From Paracyclopina nana (Eukaryota > Arthropoda > Copepoda > Cyclopoida > Cyclopettidae), in NCBI GenBank assembly GCA_019096065.1, contig JAGUCH010000001.1, positions 2,108,001 through 2,172,000 of the forward strand: a stretch of DNA of 64,000 nt, in the 5' to 3' direction. Positions 36,243 through 49,000 of the stretch are shown here, one piece after another (the first letter of the stretch is position 1; the number at the start of each line of letters is the position of its first letter). Under the pieces are notes generated by a model. That model saw only the letters and a program-made list of their open reading frames with translations. It searched no databases and was not told the DNA's origin. The position numbers were made by a program, and so were the translations under genes.

Positions 36243-39200
36243 TTTGGTTGATGTGATGAGGCTGTTGTTGCTAAGATCCTCACCTCATCGAAGATGAACG
36301 TCAACTTGCTCAACCAAAAGCAGCAGCAACCTCTGAAAGGGACAGCAGCAGCTGTATAAAGCTGCGATGGCAGCACACGAGAAAGCTGCTTCAATGGCAC
36401 AACCACCAAGGAAAAAGAATGAAAGAGAAAGCTCGCACTGAGGAAACTACGTACACGATTATTCTATGGTATACACCATATAGTAGCTGGTTAAGAATGA
36501 CACTGCGTGGGCTGCATCACTCTAAAAGTCCATCAATGTGCATCTATAGTTTGACTGCTTTTTGGTGAGGGGTGGCTCACTTTGGACTTTCTAATGGAGC
36601 TTTCTCAGTTTTGCATACGTACTCGTAACTTTTCTCAAAGGCTTTCTTGACTGGCATTTTGGTAAATTGCATTTGGAGGCCATATCATAAAAATGTGGCT
36701 GTAAATTGCGTTGCCATTTGAATGCTCAATTGTACTTTGAAATTAAGCTACTGTAAAATAACTAGTTTTTCTTTATAGCTTTTTTCGATTGGGGGAAGCT
36801 TTTACCTTTTCCTTTTTAATTAAACATGAAAAGGCTTTCATTGCTTACTAGCGGTAACAAATATTTTTCTCGGCCAAATTAATCACTATAATTGGAGAAG
36901 TAATCACCACTTTTGGCTGACAGTTGCCAAATATTGACTCTCTTATTGTCGCGTTTCTCCGGTTGTAGTGAAATAAAAGAATTTCTGAGGGCAGTGTACT
37001 TTGCCTGTATAATCTCTCATATGTGGGCAATTCGCTCTAAATGCTCTCTCTCTATTTTTTCCCGATAAATTATTCATAAAAGAGGCCTCCAAGATCACTT
37101 GGACTAGGATGCGATCATCTAGTATCTTTTATGAATAAATCCTTACATTAAGCACATGAACCAAGCGAAGAATTTATGGTAGTAGATAATAATGCAACTC
37201 GCATATCTTGACTTTTATTGTGAGAAACGAGCTCAAAAAGATGCTGAGAAAAGATAAATGCATTTTTTCCGCAGCCAAAAAACGCCTTTGTTTGCACGTA
37301 CATATAAAAAAGGCCTACTCTTATGCTACACAAATAAAGCACCTTTATGGCCACCGCATTCAACATGCGGCCTTTGTGTGTGTTTGCAACTAAAGTGGAC
37401 TTCCACGTTTTCATTACAGAGCTTGCAATATTTTATTTTTCCCCAATAAATTCACACATGAGCTGAGTTTTGGATGTCCCTGCAGATGCAGACAGAGTGC
37501 TTCTTTCTTACTTGGGACTACCAAATATTGAAGGAGTATCCAAGTCTCAAACAGAATTTAAAGTAGGTCGAAATTTACCAAAAGCCTGATTGAAAGCATG
37601 CTCAGGAAAGCTCTCAAGATTGCCAGGAAAATACAGTGAAATGATAAACTGCACCAAATATTCGTTAATTGTAGCAGTAGATAGTGCAGCAAAACACTGC
37701 AGACGTTGCCTGAAAGTTAAACTTGGAAAAAGTCCGAGTATCTATCCGTCCACTGTAGCTTTAACTTTCTTTGAAGCGTTTTTTATGCTGCTAAAATGGA
37801 AAATACTGACGCATTATTTTCAGCCGATACGACAAACAAAAAGTATAGGAATACGCATAAATTTTCTCTTTATCCAGCCTAATAGCACAAATATGCTAAA
37901 GCTTTGCAATTCTTCATTAAACTTGATTGGATTTTAAATCAAATCATTAAATATGAACACAATCGCGTAAAGACACATATTTGGTGATAAAAATTACTGT
38001 CTTTGGAAAATGAAGATTACATTTAAAGTTTACATAAAAGTCGATGCATCGAAGCCTCATTCGTAATTAAAGTTTGGGTGCCGTCACTATGGCCTAAAAT
38101 CTGGTTGGTTCTAGGATCTAAAACATAGGCGGTTTTAAAATATAAAAAGACACTTTTTTGGATCCAAGTACTAAGATCCAAGCTGAAAAGTTGGTTTCAG
38201 TTGCACATGGGTTTTAATAATAACGATCAAACAGCTTCAAAACTAGTAACCAACAAGCAATTTAGATTTTCATAATATATTTTTTATTGCTGGTAACTAG
38301 CTTTCCAAGCTACCTTTTGGAATTATGATGAATGAAGGCATGATGTTTTTCCAATGTAGATCTTAAAATCATGATGATTAGATCTTAGCATTCCCCTATT
38401 AGGCTTTAGCATCCAAACCTTTAGATCTTAAGACCCTGAGCCCCAAAAGAGAAGGATTTAAAAAAACCTCCATGATTGAACAGCCTAAAACCTATCCCTA
38501 TTTTAGGCCGTAGTGAATTTTCCCTTAAGTTTGATGACATTCATGAACGAGGCAATTTTCTTGGCATATTAAACTCCCGCGGACTAATCAGTAGCATAAA
38601 TATTTCCAGCCTTTCCAGCCTTTTTCCCGTTTCCTCGGATGGTGAAAAAGAACAAGTTAATGGGCTGGGGGTGTCACCCAGGCAAAAAGCAATGCCAACA
38701 GCACCCAATGTTCGCAGGCTCCCTCGTTAACACTGACCGGGCTTTTCACTGCTCGACTTCAGTGATCAGACGAGAACTGCTAGATTTAGTGAGAAGTGAC
38801 CATTGGCAAAAATGCTCTCCATCACCGGTAAAATAACAAGCTCGTGGTCAAGGCGTGGTCAAAAATCAAAAAAACTCGGCCAGCCAAAAACCTAAAGATT
38901 TAGCCGTGAAAAACCCTTAAAAGTTAAAACTACAAAAAAGGTAGCTGAGAAAAAGAAGAAACTCATAATTAAAAAACAGACTCGATAAATTTCGGGCCAA
39001 AAAAAAGAAGTATGGTTGTGTACATTGCTAGAAAAAAGTGAGCTATAGTTGAAATATGCCCAATGCATGCTTATCAAATTTTTATCGAATCAATCTAGTT
39101 AAAGTTAACGATAATGTCACTTCAAAGTTATAGAAATGAATGATTCTTTGTTGGCTCGTCTTATTTTGTCGATTCTCGTGAAAGCACAGCTGATTAGAAG

Positions 39201-39273
39201 ACCAGAATAAAAACAAAAACAAAGTAAGTGACAAATCAAGTTTTCCACCCCCTTCACAGTTTCGAATTTCGTA
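36243..39273. other. Intergenic between two divergent genes
   Basis: Promoter regions of the Ser-rich gene (-) and ANKRD49 (+) must lie at the two ends. The middle is AT-rich with an inverted-repeat element at 38085-38515. A splice acceptor at 39259 sits 14 nt before the ANKRD49 ATG. No further gene was found. Confidence 0.5.
38085..38515. mobile_element. Terminal-inverted-repeat element (non-autonomous)
   Basis: The left end CACTATGGCCTAAAAT and the right end ATTTTAGGCCGTAGTG are inverted copies with one mismatch. Short subterminal copies of GGATCTAAAA / GATCTTAAGA types cluster inside. No coding capacity and no clear target duplication; the CACTA-like ends are suggestive only. Confidence 0.5.
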
Positions 39274-39948
39274 ATGGCCTCAAACTCGAAAATTTCCTCA
39301 ACAATCGAGTGGTCCGAGGAAGATCCGGAAGATTCGCAGTTCGAAGAACTTCACGAAGCCATCAGATCCGGAAAAGTGGGGCGGAACGCATATTCCGCCG
39401 GTTCGGATTCGGAAAAAGAAGAAGAAGACAACAACGAGGAACCGGTTGAACTTGGCCCCAAATTGCTTTGGTGCGCTCAAAACAATCACAAGGACAAGTT
39501 GGCCTTGATCCTTGATGAGAATCCAGATTTGATCAAGTTCACTGACCAAGATGGCTACACTGCTCTGCATAGAGCAGCGTATTCGGATTCCAAGGAATGT
39601 CTTGTGGATCTGTTGATGCGGGGAGCAGATTTAAGTGCGGAAACGTTGGACGGGTGGACACCTTTGCACTCAGCTTGTCGTTGGAATCGGTCGAAATGTG
39701 TGGAAGTTCTCCTCTCTTGGGGAGCAGATGTGAACAAAACGACCCAAGGTGGACAAACGCCGTTGCACTTGGCGGCTGTGTGTCCGGAGGCCTTGGACAC
39801 TTTGACTGTACTGCTTATGCAGCCCAATCTCAACCCATTGTCGAAAAATTGCCAAGGAGACACTGCTTTGGACATTGCCAAACGAAACTCGAATCCAACT
39901 TCCATTTTTGATACCTGCTTGCCATTTTTCTGCGATGCTCCCGAGTAG
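39274..39948 (+). CDS. ANKRD49: Ankyrin repeat domain protein 49 (ANKRD49)
   Basis: Intronless 224-residue protein, similar in length to human ANKRD49 (239). An acidic N-terminal region (residues 10-60, EWSEEDPED, EKEEEDNNEE) precedes ankyrin repeats from about residue 65: LLWCAQNNHKDKL, DGYTALHRAAYSDSKECLV, DGWTPLHSACRWN, GGQTPLHLAA, and a final degenerate repeat with DTALDIAKRN. The spacing and the DGWTPLHSAC(R/K)WN block match ANKRD49 specifically. In vertebrates it is a nuclear protein studied in spermatogenesis; its role here is unknown. The ATG is preceded by a splice acceptor 14 nt upstream. The next gene, MROH1, starts 138 nt after the stop on the same strand. Confidence 0.9.
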   Translation: MASNSKISSTIEWSEEDPEDSQFEELHEAIRSGKVGRNAYSAGSDSEKEEEDNNEEPVELGPKLLWCAQNNHKDKLALILDENPDLIKFTDQDGYTALHRAAYSDSKECLVDLLMRGADLSAETLDGWTPLHSACRWNRSKCVEVLLSWGADVNKTTQGGQTPLHLAAVCPEALDTLTVLLMQPNLNPLSKNCQGDTALDIAKRNSNPTSIFDTCLPFFCDAPE

Positions 39949-40086
39949 TTGAGCTATTTACAACAATGAGAGAATAGTATTATAAACATATGAGACATGC
40001 TCGAAAACACCTGTTAATTGTGTTGCAAAAATCAATACCTGCCAACGTAACAATTATGCTGCCTTTTGCAGATCACATCACTCACC

Positions 40087-43000
40087 ATGGACGATCCAGA
40101 GGCTGAAGATATGGAGGCCAATGGGTATCTGAGAGAGACCATCATGAGCCTTCATAGGGCCTCCATGAACAAGGACGAACGTGTCAGATTGGCCAGTTTG
40201 AACTCATTAGTGGAAATGGCCTCTGATGGTGAATTGGGGCCCTTAGTGGTGCAAACGTGGCTAGAGCAATTTGCTCGCGTTAATGGGGGAAATGGTGAAT
40301 ATTGTGGAAACGACCGAGTCAGGCTCCTTCGGTCAATGATGACCATTGCTGATAATTTAATGTCCAATGGCAACGCCTCCAACGACAGCAATGCCTTCAG
40401 GTAAGTCTGCCTGTTTTTATCAATTTTCATCATAATAACTCTTTAATTAGGGCTGCTGTGGGCCGAACTGTCAGCTTGGCTGTGGAAGAAATGACGCGGA
40501 CCTCTGAGGTCGTCGAGGCGGTGCAGAAGCCATGCTCGAAAATCCTGGTGAGACTTGGCTCCAAAAGGCACGTGGACAAAGTCATGGATGCAGTCTTGTC
40601 CAAATTCCAGCCTGGAGCTGCCTCTCATTTCTACGTTTTGACCACTTTGAGTGAGCTAGCCACGTCCAATCCTTCTCACGTCGTCCCGTTTCTCAAGGCC
40701 ATCCTGGGCACAATGTTGGCAAACATGAAGAGTGTGAAAAAGGACCAATTGAGGTGCCGAAATTGCTTTCAAATACAGGAACCAGATTTTAATGATGACA
40801 TTTCAGATTTGCTTATGCAAATGCCTTCAGCCGGTTCTCCGAGGCCATTCTGGACTATTTGGCCAATATCGAGGCTGCACCAGACCAGTCAGTGACCAAG
40901 GAGCATTTCGTGACTGAAATTGACTCGGCGCACGAGATCCTCTTCAATATTTGGCTAAATGGCAAAGGCATGAGCTTGACGCCCAAATTCGAGGCCGGCT
41001 CAAAGGTCAAAAACGCTGTGATCGAAGCTCTGGGCTTCATGGCTCCCTTGCTATCCGATGAAAGGCTGTACAGAAATGCGGCCTCCCCTGTATGCTCCAC
41101 ATTACTAGGTAAATATTATGTCCATCAAGATACTGCAAGTAGTATCTTAAAGGATCTCAATTTGTTGGCAGGCTTGTATAAAAAGGTCCCGGAGCCCTTC
41201 TATTTGACCCAGTGTGTGTGCAACTTGTTAAAGGCCATGCTTGACAGGGACATTCAGCTCATCGACGGAATAGCGGAGCCCCTCTTCACAGCCTTATTTG
41301 TTCAAGTTTGCCAATTTTCTGCCTCGAGCAGTGACCTCGACTCAAAAAGGCGCAACCACTATGAGGTTTTGAGGACGTACGACCTCCTTGTTCGCAGCCA
41401 CACCGACAAACTCGTCACTGGCCTTATGCTGAGGTTGAACAGTGTGGACGAAAATATCCGAGTTTCAGCCTTGATTGTCTTCAAACACCTTCTCAACTCC
41501 TCCATGGACGTGTTGGCCTCCAAAATGACTGATCTCTTGAACAGCCTCCATTCGAGGCTGGCCGAGACCTCGAATAGGGTGAGGAAAATGCTGGCCCAAA
41601 TTGTGGCCTTGGTCGCGAGTTTGGGCTACCTGGAGGGCGAAAAAGGCCAAGATTTCCTCGAGTTCATCGTGAAGCTGTGTGCCCTACCAGACCAGCCTCA
41701 AGATGGCGGACATCAGGCCTCCGAGTACATTTTGAACTATTTGACCTCCGACTACAATGGAGGCTCTGTGGTGACCAACTCCAGCCTGAAGGACATGTGT
41801 GATAATATCCTCATGCTGTTGACCAAGGAGGCCATGGAGGCCGTTTTGTGGCCCAAACTTGTCGACTATTTATTAGCTCCGGATTACACTGAGGCTGTGC
41901 CCTCTTTGATCAAAAGCTTGGCTGCCCTCTGCTCCAAAGCCAATTTCGGCCAGGAAATTGACTATGAGAAGCTGAAGTTTCTCAAAGGCCCCTATGACCT
42001 TTTGGCAAGACTGATTGTGCTGGCATCTGTGCCCGAAAAGGCTGAGCACGTTCTGGGCTTCATGCTCAGCATCTCCGGACTGATCAACAAGCATTTGAGC
42101 GCTCTGTGGGCCCAAAGGATTCCACTGCTGCAGCACTATTTGGAAAACACCAAAATCAAGGCCAGTCAAGAGCAATGGGAGGAATGGCTGCTTGGCCTTC
42201 TTGATGACACCCTAGCTGAGGTGGATCTGGACGAATGGACTGTGGCCTTTGCAGCCTCCCTGACCCTGCAAATAGGCTTGTATCCTGAGGAGGACAGTAT
42301 GCGAAAAAACTTCCTCTTCAAGGCCCTTGGGAGGGCCTTGAAAAAGGCCAAGGCCAGTAACAGGGTCATCATTGGCGAGCATCTGAATTCAGTTTTCAAG
42401 GCAACCAACCATGACGACGAAGAGCAAAGTGAGGCTTGTGCGTTGACCTTCGGTCACGCGGCCTCTGCTCACCTTGGCCTTGTTCTCGAGAGGCTGGAGA
42501 CTTTGCTGAAATCCGAATTCGGACGCAGATCCACCTCCTTCTTTGGCTTCATGAGGGCTGACACCAAGTCTGAGGATTGCAGCCAAAGGTGCACGATTTT
42601 GAAGGCCGTCGGTGCCACGAGGCTGGCCTCCAAGGCCGATTTGGAGGTGAAGGCTGATGAAATGTGCCAAAAGTTCATCATGCCAGCCATGCAAAGTACG
42701 AGTGGGGGTTTGAAGATGGCGGCCTTGAAGGCCACGTCTGACATAGCCTCGGCCTTGAATGGCCTTCAAGACTTCCGGCTCGCGCACCACTCTGACCTTA
42801 TCCACGAGGCCATCGAGTGTATGAAGGCCAAATCGTGGTCTTTGGCAGAGAAGCACGTGGCCCTCATCACCACGCTAGAACTTGTCAAGTTGCCTCCCTT
42901 CGTATCCCAATTAACAAGGTAAGTGGTTTATTTGCCATCACTTGTCCCCAAAAACAAGATGCTTGAAACTGTTAGCTCTACTTGTCCCTTGAAAGCCCAT

Positions 43001-46000
43001 TTCATAATTAAGCAAATACGGCAAGCATAGTCACAGTTATGATTGCACTGATGTTGCTAATGAGGCTTTTTGCCCCATTTCCATCGTCATCATTTTCAGC
43101 TTTGAACATGTCCTTGACTCTGTCCCAAGTCCCATTATGAGGTCTTGGTTCAATTCCAGACAAAACATGAATCATCACCTTAATTATAATCAGAATCAAG
43201 TTATCATGAGATTTGGTAAAATCAGGGTGTACCTGGTACTCGTCCACGAGTTTTATCCACTGATTGGTATGCTTGGCCTTGAAATCTGGGCCGAGTGCCA
43301 AAAAGACGGAGCGAACATCTGGAAAGCTTCCCTCTTGGTCATATCCTTCGGTGATGTCTTCAAAGCCATGAGCTCCACCTTGAGCTTGTTCTTCTTGATC
43401 ATCACTCCCATCATTTGGTGGAAAATACAAATCCGCATGCATGGGATCCCCACCAAACACTGTGAGATTTTTGGGCGAGAGCACAATGTCATGAACGTAA
43501 TTGGCCTGCTTGATTCTCAGATAGTCAGGAATGTCTGCTTTCTTGTAGATGTTCATGCTGTCACTCCACGTGTGCACCAGATCCTCAAAAACTTGGTCGA
43601 CCTTCGAAGCATTTTTCACCATGATGTTTCCAGATGAGATGATCCGTTCAATACTCTCAATCGTTTCCGGCTTCAGTCCATCTGTGAACCTCTTAAAGGT
43701 CTAAAATGTATTGCTTAGCATCATGACATTTTTTGATAGCTTTTGGTTTGTTTTACCAGTTTTTTGTTCTCGGTCATCCCATGATCACCCAAAATGATAA
43801 AGTTCGTTTTCGAGGTCAGGTTTGCCTGTTCCAGTCCTTCAATGAACTCCTTGATGGCAGCATCAACCTTGGTCACTTCGGTCTTTGTTTCAATTGAGTC
43901 AGGGCCGAATCGGTGCCCAACATTGTCAATATTGGGATAATACACAAAAGCTACTTGAACTTTGCCCTCTGCCAAGTCAGTCGTGACATTGCTAAATGCC
44001 TCTTTTAGCACTTGAATATTGTCAGTATAAGCATTGCCTGAGTCCACATATGGAGTGCAGCTAAATGGCAGGATTTCTTCCCCATCAATTTCAAAAGGTA
44101 CTTGACATTTGGACCAATGATGCAAGGATACGTTCAATCCTTGGTGAGTCAAGGTACTCCAAATGGGTACGTGTCCAGTCCACCATTTTGGATTTTCTGT
44201 CGAGCTGTCATTGCCCAGAGTGAAAAAATACCCATTTTCACGATCTACCATGTCATTATCGAAAATTTGGTGGCTCTCCGAGTACAAGCCTTTAATTTTT
44301 TCAATTTGAGAAATAATGTTAGATTTTTATGGATTTTGAAACCTGTGACGATTGTGGTCCAGGATTGGAAGCTTGAAGAGGGAAAGATGGGCTGAACATA
44401 TTGAGTTGTGACTCCTTGCTCTTGAAATATTTTGTATCCAGGATGCTTGTCAAGCTCGCGAGAGAAGTAGTCCCAACGACATCCATCCAGCATGAGCACG
44501 ACCAAGTTGTTTACCTTTTTGGCATTTTCCACTGGGACTCCTTTGCAAGAAGCAATTGCCGAAATCAAAAGTAAAATTAATCTTGTGGCCATCTTCATCG
44601 ACTGTTGAATTTACACTTATTGACTTTTGATAATTTAGCTAAATAACAATAGAGATAACTGTTATGTTTTTATAACCTTCATCATGGCGCTAGCGCGTCG
44701 TGTTGTAGTAAAATGTAGTAGTATAGTAGTATAGTACGAGCCGCGCTGCCTAACCACACTTTCACCTAAGCAGGATGTGCAATGCTATTCACCTTGACAG
44801 TACATTGTATATACAGTGCTTGGTTGAGAAATAAACTCAGTTGTGGCTTTGTACGAGAGAAGTCAAGTCCCATCATGTAGACACCAAATCCACAACAACT
44901 GGTGGCAGCTCACTTACATGCAGCCCTGGAGGGAACGAGAAGTGAGTGATGCTGTGTCCTATTTAGATGGCTGATAGTGAGGACGAATATTACGAGGACG
45001 AATATTACGAAGAGGCTTCATCAGAGGGAACAATTCGACCTACTGCTCCACCACAAGAGGATAACACAGAAACCTCTGCATTTCCTCAACAATATCTGTT
45101 CACCATGGCTCAGCGTAATATCAAGGCAATTGATGTACCCGAATTTAGTGGGGACCCAGCAGTTGACAAGCTGCAAGCACGAGCATGGGCTAGGAGGATC
45201 GACGATTTAAGAGCCCTTGCCAACGAAAACATCCCAGCTGGACAGCCGCAAAGATGGACGGACGAAATGACGGCCATGTACGCTGCCATGGCACTCAAAG
45301 CCAAGGCAGCACAATGGTATAACACCCTAAAGGAAGAGGGATTTGCTCCTAAAAAGTGGAATGGAGTATCTGGTCTGAAGAAAGAGTTCCTGGATCATTG
45401 GCACCATGAGGCCACTTTAGCCGAACAGTCAGCAGAGCAGGAGGCAAATAAGGTCAATGAAGTTCGTTCCTCCTACCATTCCAACCCTTTAAACTGGTAA
45501 ACGACCAGGGTGGGCTCCGCACCACTGGTCGTCGCAAGGTCGTTGAGCTTTTTCACGCAATCACAAGCTTCAGCCTACTATCCTTGAGTGAGAATACCAA
45601 CCGACCTTTTGTATCAATCCACAGCCTTGGAGCCACCTTTGAAATGTTGTTTGACACTGGCTCCAATATTTCCCTGTTATCGCTTATGGCATTCAGGAGA
45701 ATTGCCCCCCAACTAAGACCTCAGAAAATTACAAATGCTCCTATGTTACGCGCAACTTGTGCTTCCGGAAACCCTTTAAAGATCAATGGACTTTATGAAA
45801 TAGACTGTGTGATAGAAGACTGACAGTTGAGGTGGCCATTTTATGTGTGCGAGGGACTCGCACTTGATGGAATTGTGGGTATTGACCTGATCCATGCTAC
45901 CGGCTTGTTTTATGATCCCATATCGATGAAAATCCGCTCTGCAAATAAGTTTCAACTTGAGGCCAGAACTCAGAAGAAGATGTACATACCCGCCAGAAGT

Positions 46001-49000
46001 GTCGCTACAATTTCCATGCAGCTGAAGAACCAGGATAATGGGCCCATAGCTCACTTTGAAGGACGTCTCCAAAGAAGCGATGCCGTCCAACTTTGCAAGA
46101 AGGATTGCCTCATCCGTTCTAATCAACAAGGAATCGCTAATATTAAGGTTACTAATGCAGGATTATTGCCTTTTGAGATAGACAAGGTTTCTTTCATAGG
46201 GCAAATTTTGAGTGTTGATAAGATTGTCCCAGTACATGATGTGTTTTTAAAAGATAAAAATGTTATAGGGAGGCCTTCTAAACAGGTGGAGGACTACATT
46301 CTAAAGCATGCAAACCTTGATCACCTTTTTCCTAATCTATGTCAGAGTTATTTGAAGTGTTTACTTCGTAATTCTGACATTATTTCCACTTCAGAATTTG
46401 ACTTGGGTGACTGCACCCTGATGAAACACAAATTTGACACACATGACCACCGACCAGTTCATGCTAGACAATTCCAGATTCCCATGTCACATCTTGATGA
46501 AATCAACAAAAGCATTGAAGATTGGCTGGAGATGAACATTTCGGAACCCTACAATTCTCCCTGGAACTCAAGTATTTTCTGTGTGCCCAAGAAACTGCCA
46601 GTTGGAGCTACTGGTTGGAGACCAATGGTCGACTTTAGAAATCGAAGGAATGTTCCTGTTCTTCTGCGAGGTGGTGAACCTCACAATATCACTGTTAAGG
46701 CCATTGAGGACATGGCATTTCTGAAGAAGCCACGAGAGCTTCTGCGAGGTGGTGAACCTCACAATATCACTTTTGAGGCCATGGAGGATATGGCAGTTCT
46801 GAAGAAGTCACGAGGGCTTCTGCAAGGTGGTGAACCTCACAATATCACTTTTGAGGCCATGGAGGACATGGCAGTTCTGAAGAAGTCACAAGGGCTTCTG
46901 CAAGGTGGTGAACCTCACAATATCACTTTTGAGGCCATGGAGGACATGGCAGTTCTGAAGAAGTCATGAGGGCTTCTGCAAGGTGGTGAACCTCACAATA
47001 TCACTTTTGAGGCCATGGAGGACATGGCAGTTCTGAAGAAGTCACGAGGGCTTCTGCAAGGTGGTGAACCTCACAATATCACTTTTGAGGCCATGGAGGA
47101 CATGGCAGTTCTGAAGAAGTCACGAGGGCTTCTGCAAGGTGGTGAACCTCACAATATCACTTTTGAGGCCATGGAGGACATGGCAGTTCTGAAGAAGTCA
47201 TGAGGGCTTCTGCAAGGTGGTGAACCTCATAATATCACTTTTGAGGCCATGGAGGACATGGCAGTTCTGAAGAAGTCACAAGGGCTTCTGCAAGGTGGTG
47301 AACCTCACAATATCACTTTCGAGGCCATGGAGGACATGGCAGTTCTGAAGAAGTCACGAGGGCTTCTGCAAGGTGGTGAACCTCACAATATCACTTTTGA
47401 GGCCATGGAGGATATGGCAGTTCTGAAGAAGTCACGAGGGCTTCTGCAAGGTGGTGAACCTCACAATATCACTTTTGAGGCCATGGAGGACATGGCAGTT
47501 CTGAAGAAGTCACAAGAGCTTCTGCAATGTGGTGAACCTCACAATATCACTTTTGAGGCCATGGAGGACATGGCAGTTCTGAAGAAGTCACGAGGGCTTC
47601 TGCAAGGTGGTGAACCTCACAATATCACTTTTGAGGCCATGGAGGATATGGCAGTTCTGAAGAAGTCACGAGGGCTTCTGCAAGGTGGTGAACCTCACAA
47701 TATCACTTTTGAGGCCATGGAGGACATGGCAGTTCTGAAGAAGCTACGAGAGCTTCTGCGAGGTGGTGAACCTCACACTATTACTGTTGAGGCCATGGAG
47801 GACATGGCAGTTCTGAAGAAGCTACGAGAGCTTCTGCAAAGTGGTGAAACCCACAGTAATTCCGTCGAGGCCATGGAGGCCATGAGGGACATGACAGTAA
47901 TGAAGAAACTTGAGGCCATGAAGGACATGGCAGTAATGAAGAAACTACAAAAGAGTGGTGAAACCCACAGTAATTCCGTTGAGGCCATGGAGGACATGGC
48001 AGTTATGAAGAGGCTACAAGAGAGTGGTGAAACCCACTGTAGCACTGTTGAGGCCATGGAGGACATGGCAGTAATGAAGAAACTACAAAAGAGTGGTGAA
48101 ACCCACAGTAATTCCGTTGAGGCCATGGAGGACATGGCAGTTATGAAGAGGCTACAAGAGAGTGGTGAAACCCACTGTAGCACTGTTGAGGCCATGGAGG
48201 ACATGTCAGTTATGAAGAGGCTACAAGAGAGTCGTGAAACCCACTGTAGCACTGTTGAGGCCATGGAGGACATGGCAGTAATGAAGAAACTACTAGAGAG
48301 TGGTGAAACCCACAGTAATTCCGTCGAGGCCATGGAGAGCCTGGCAGTTATGAAGAATCTCCGGAAATGTATTGAAACCCTAAGTATAGTTGTTGACGCC
48401 ATAGAAGACAGGGCAACCATGAAGAAGCTACAATCTACAGACTTGGTTGTTGCGGCTTTACTTTCCTTTGTTAAACATGGACTTGTACCCAGACAACCTA
48501 AGTGGAAATGGATTATTAAAAGATATGGCCCTATTTTTGAAGTCAAGAATGACTTGTTGTTTGTGATGAGTGGGCCCAAATCAGTGTTGGCAGCACCGGC
48601 TGTTTGTCATGCTGACATTATTAGTGCTGCGCATGCAGCTGTTGGGCACAAGGGCATCAACAAAACCAGTGAAAGAATTCATGAGCAGTATTTTTGGCCT
48701 AGTTTATTGACTGATGTTGAGGAATACATCAGTTCATGTTGGAAATGTGACAAAACCAAACCTGAGCAATCACATCCGAATGTGGAATTGCTGCCCCACC
48801 AGCAACTCAAGGGCCCCCTGGAGAGGGTCCATGCTGACCTCTTTGGACCTTGGAGGGATTCAGATGGAAAGAAGTATATTTTGGTTATCATGGAGTCTGT
48901 TAGTAAGTATGCAGAGTTTGTCACTCTGGTAGACAAACAATCTGACACTGTTGCTGGGGCCATTTTTAATCGATGGATTGCAAGATTCGGCTTGCCAGCT

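Noticed and set aside
43137..43637. Plus-strand open frame over the ENPP6-like last exon
   Set aside because: Antisense shadow; the minus strand carries the enzyme motifs and phase-correct exons.
47773..48579. 268-codon open frame on the minus strand through the 69-bp repeats
   Set aside because: It is the complement of the coding repeat; open only because each unit lacks minus-strand stops. No start context or family.
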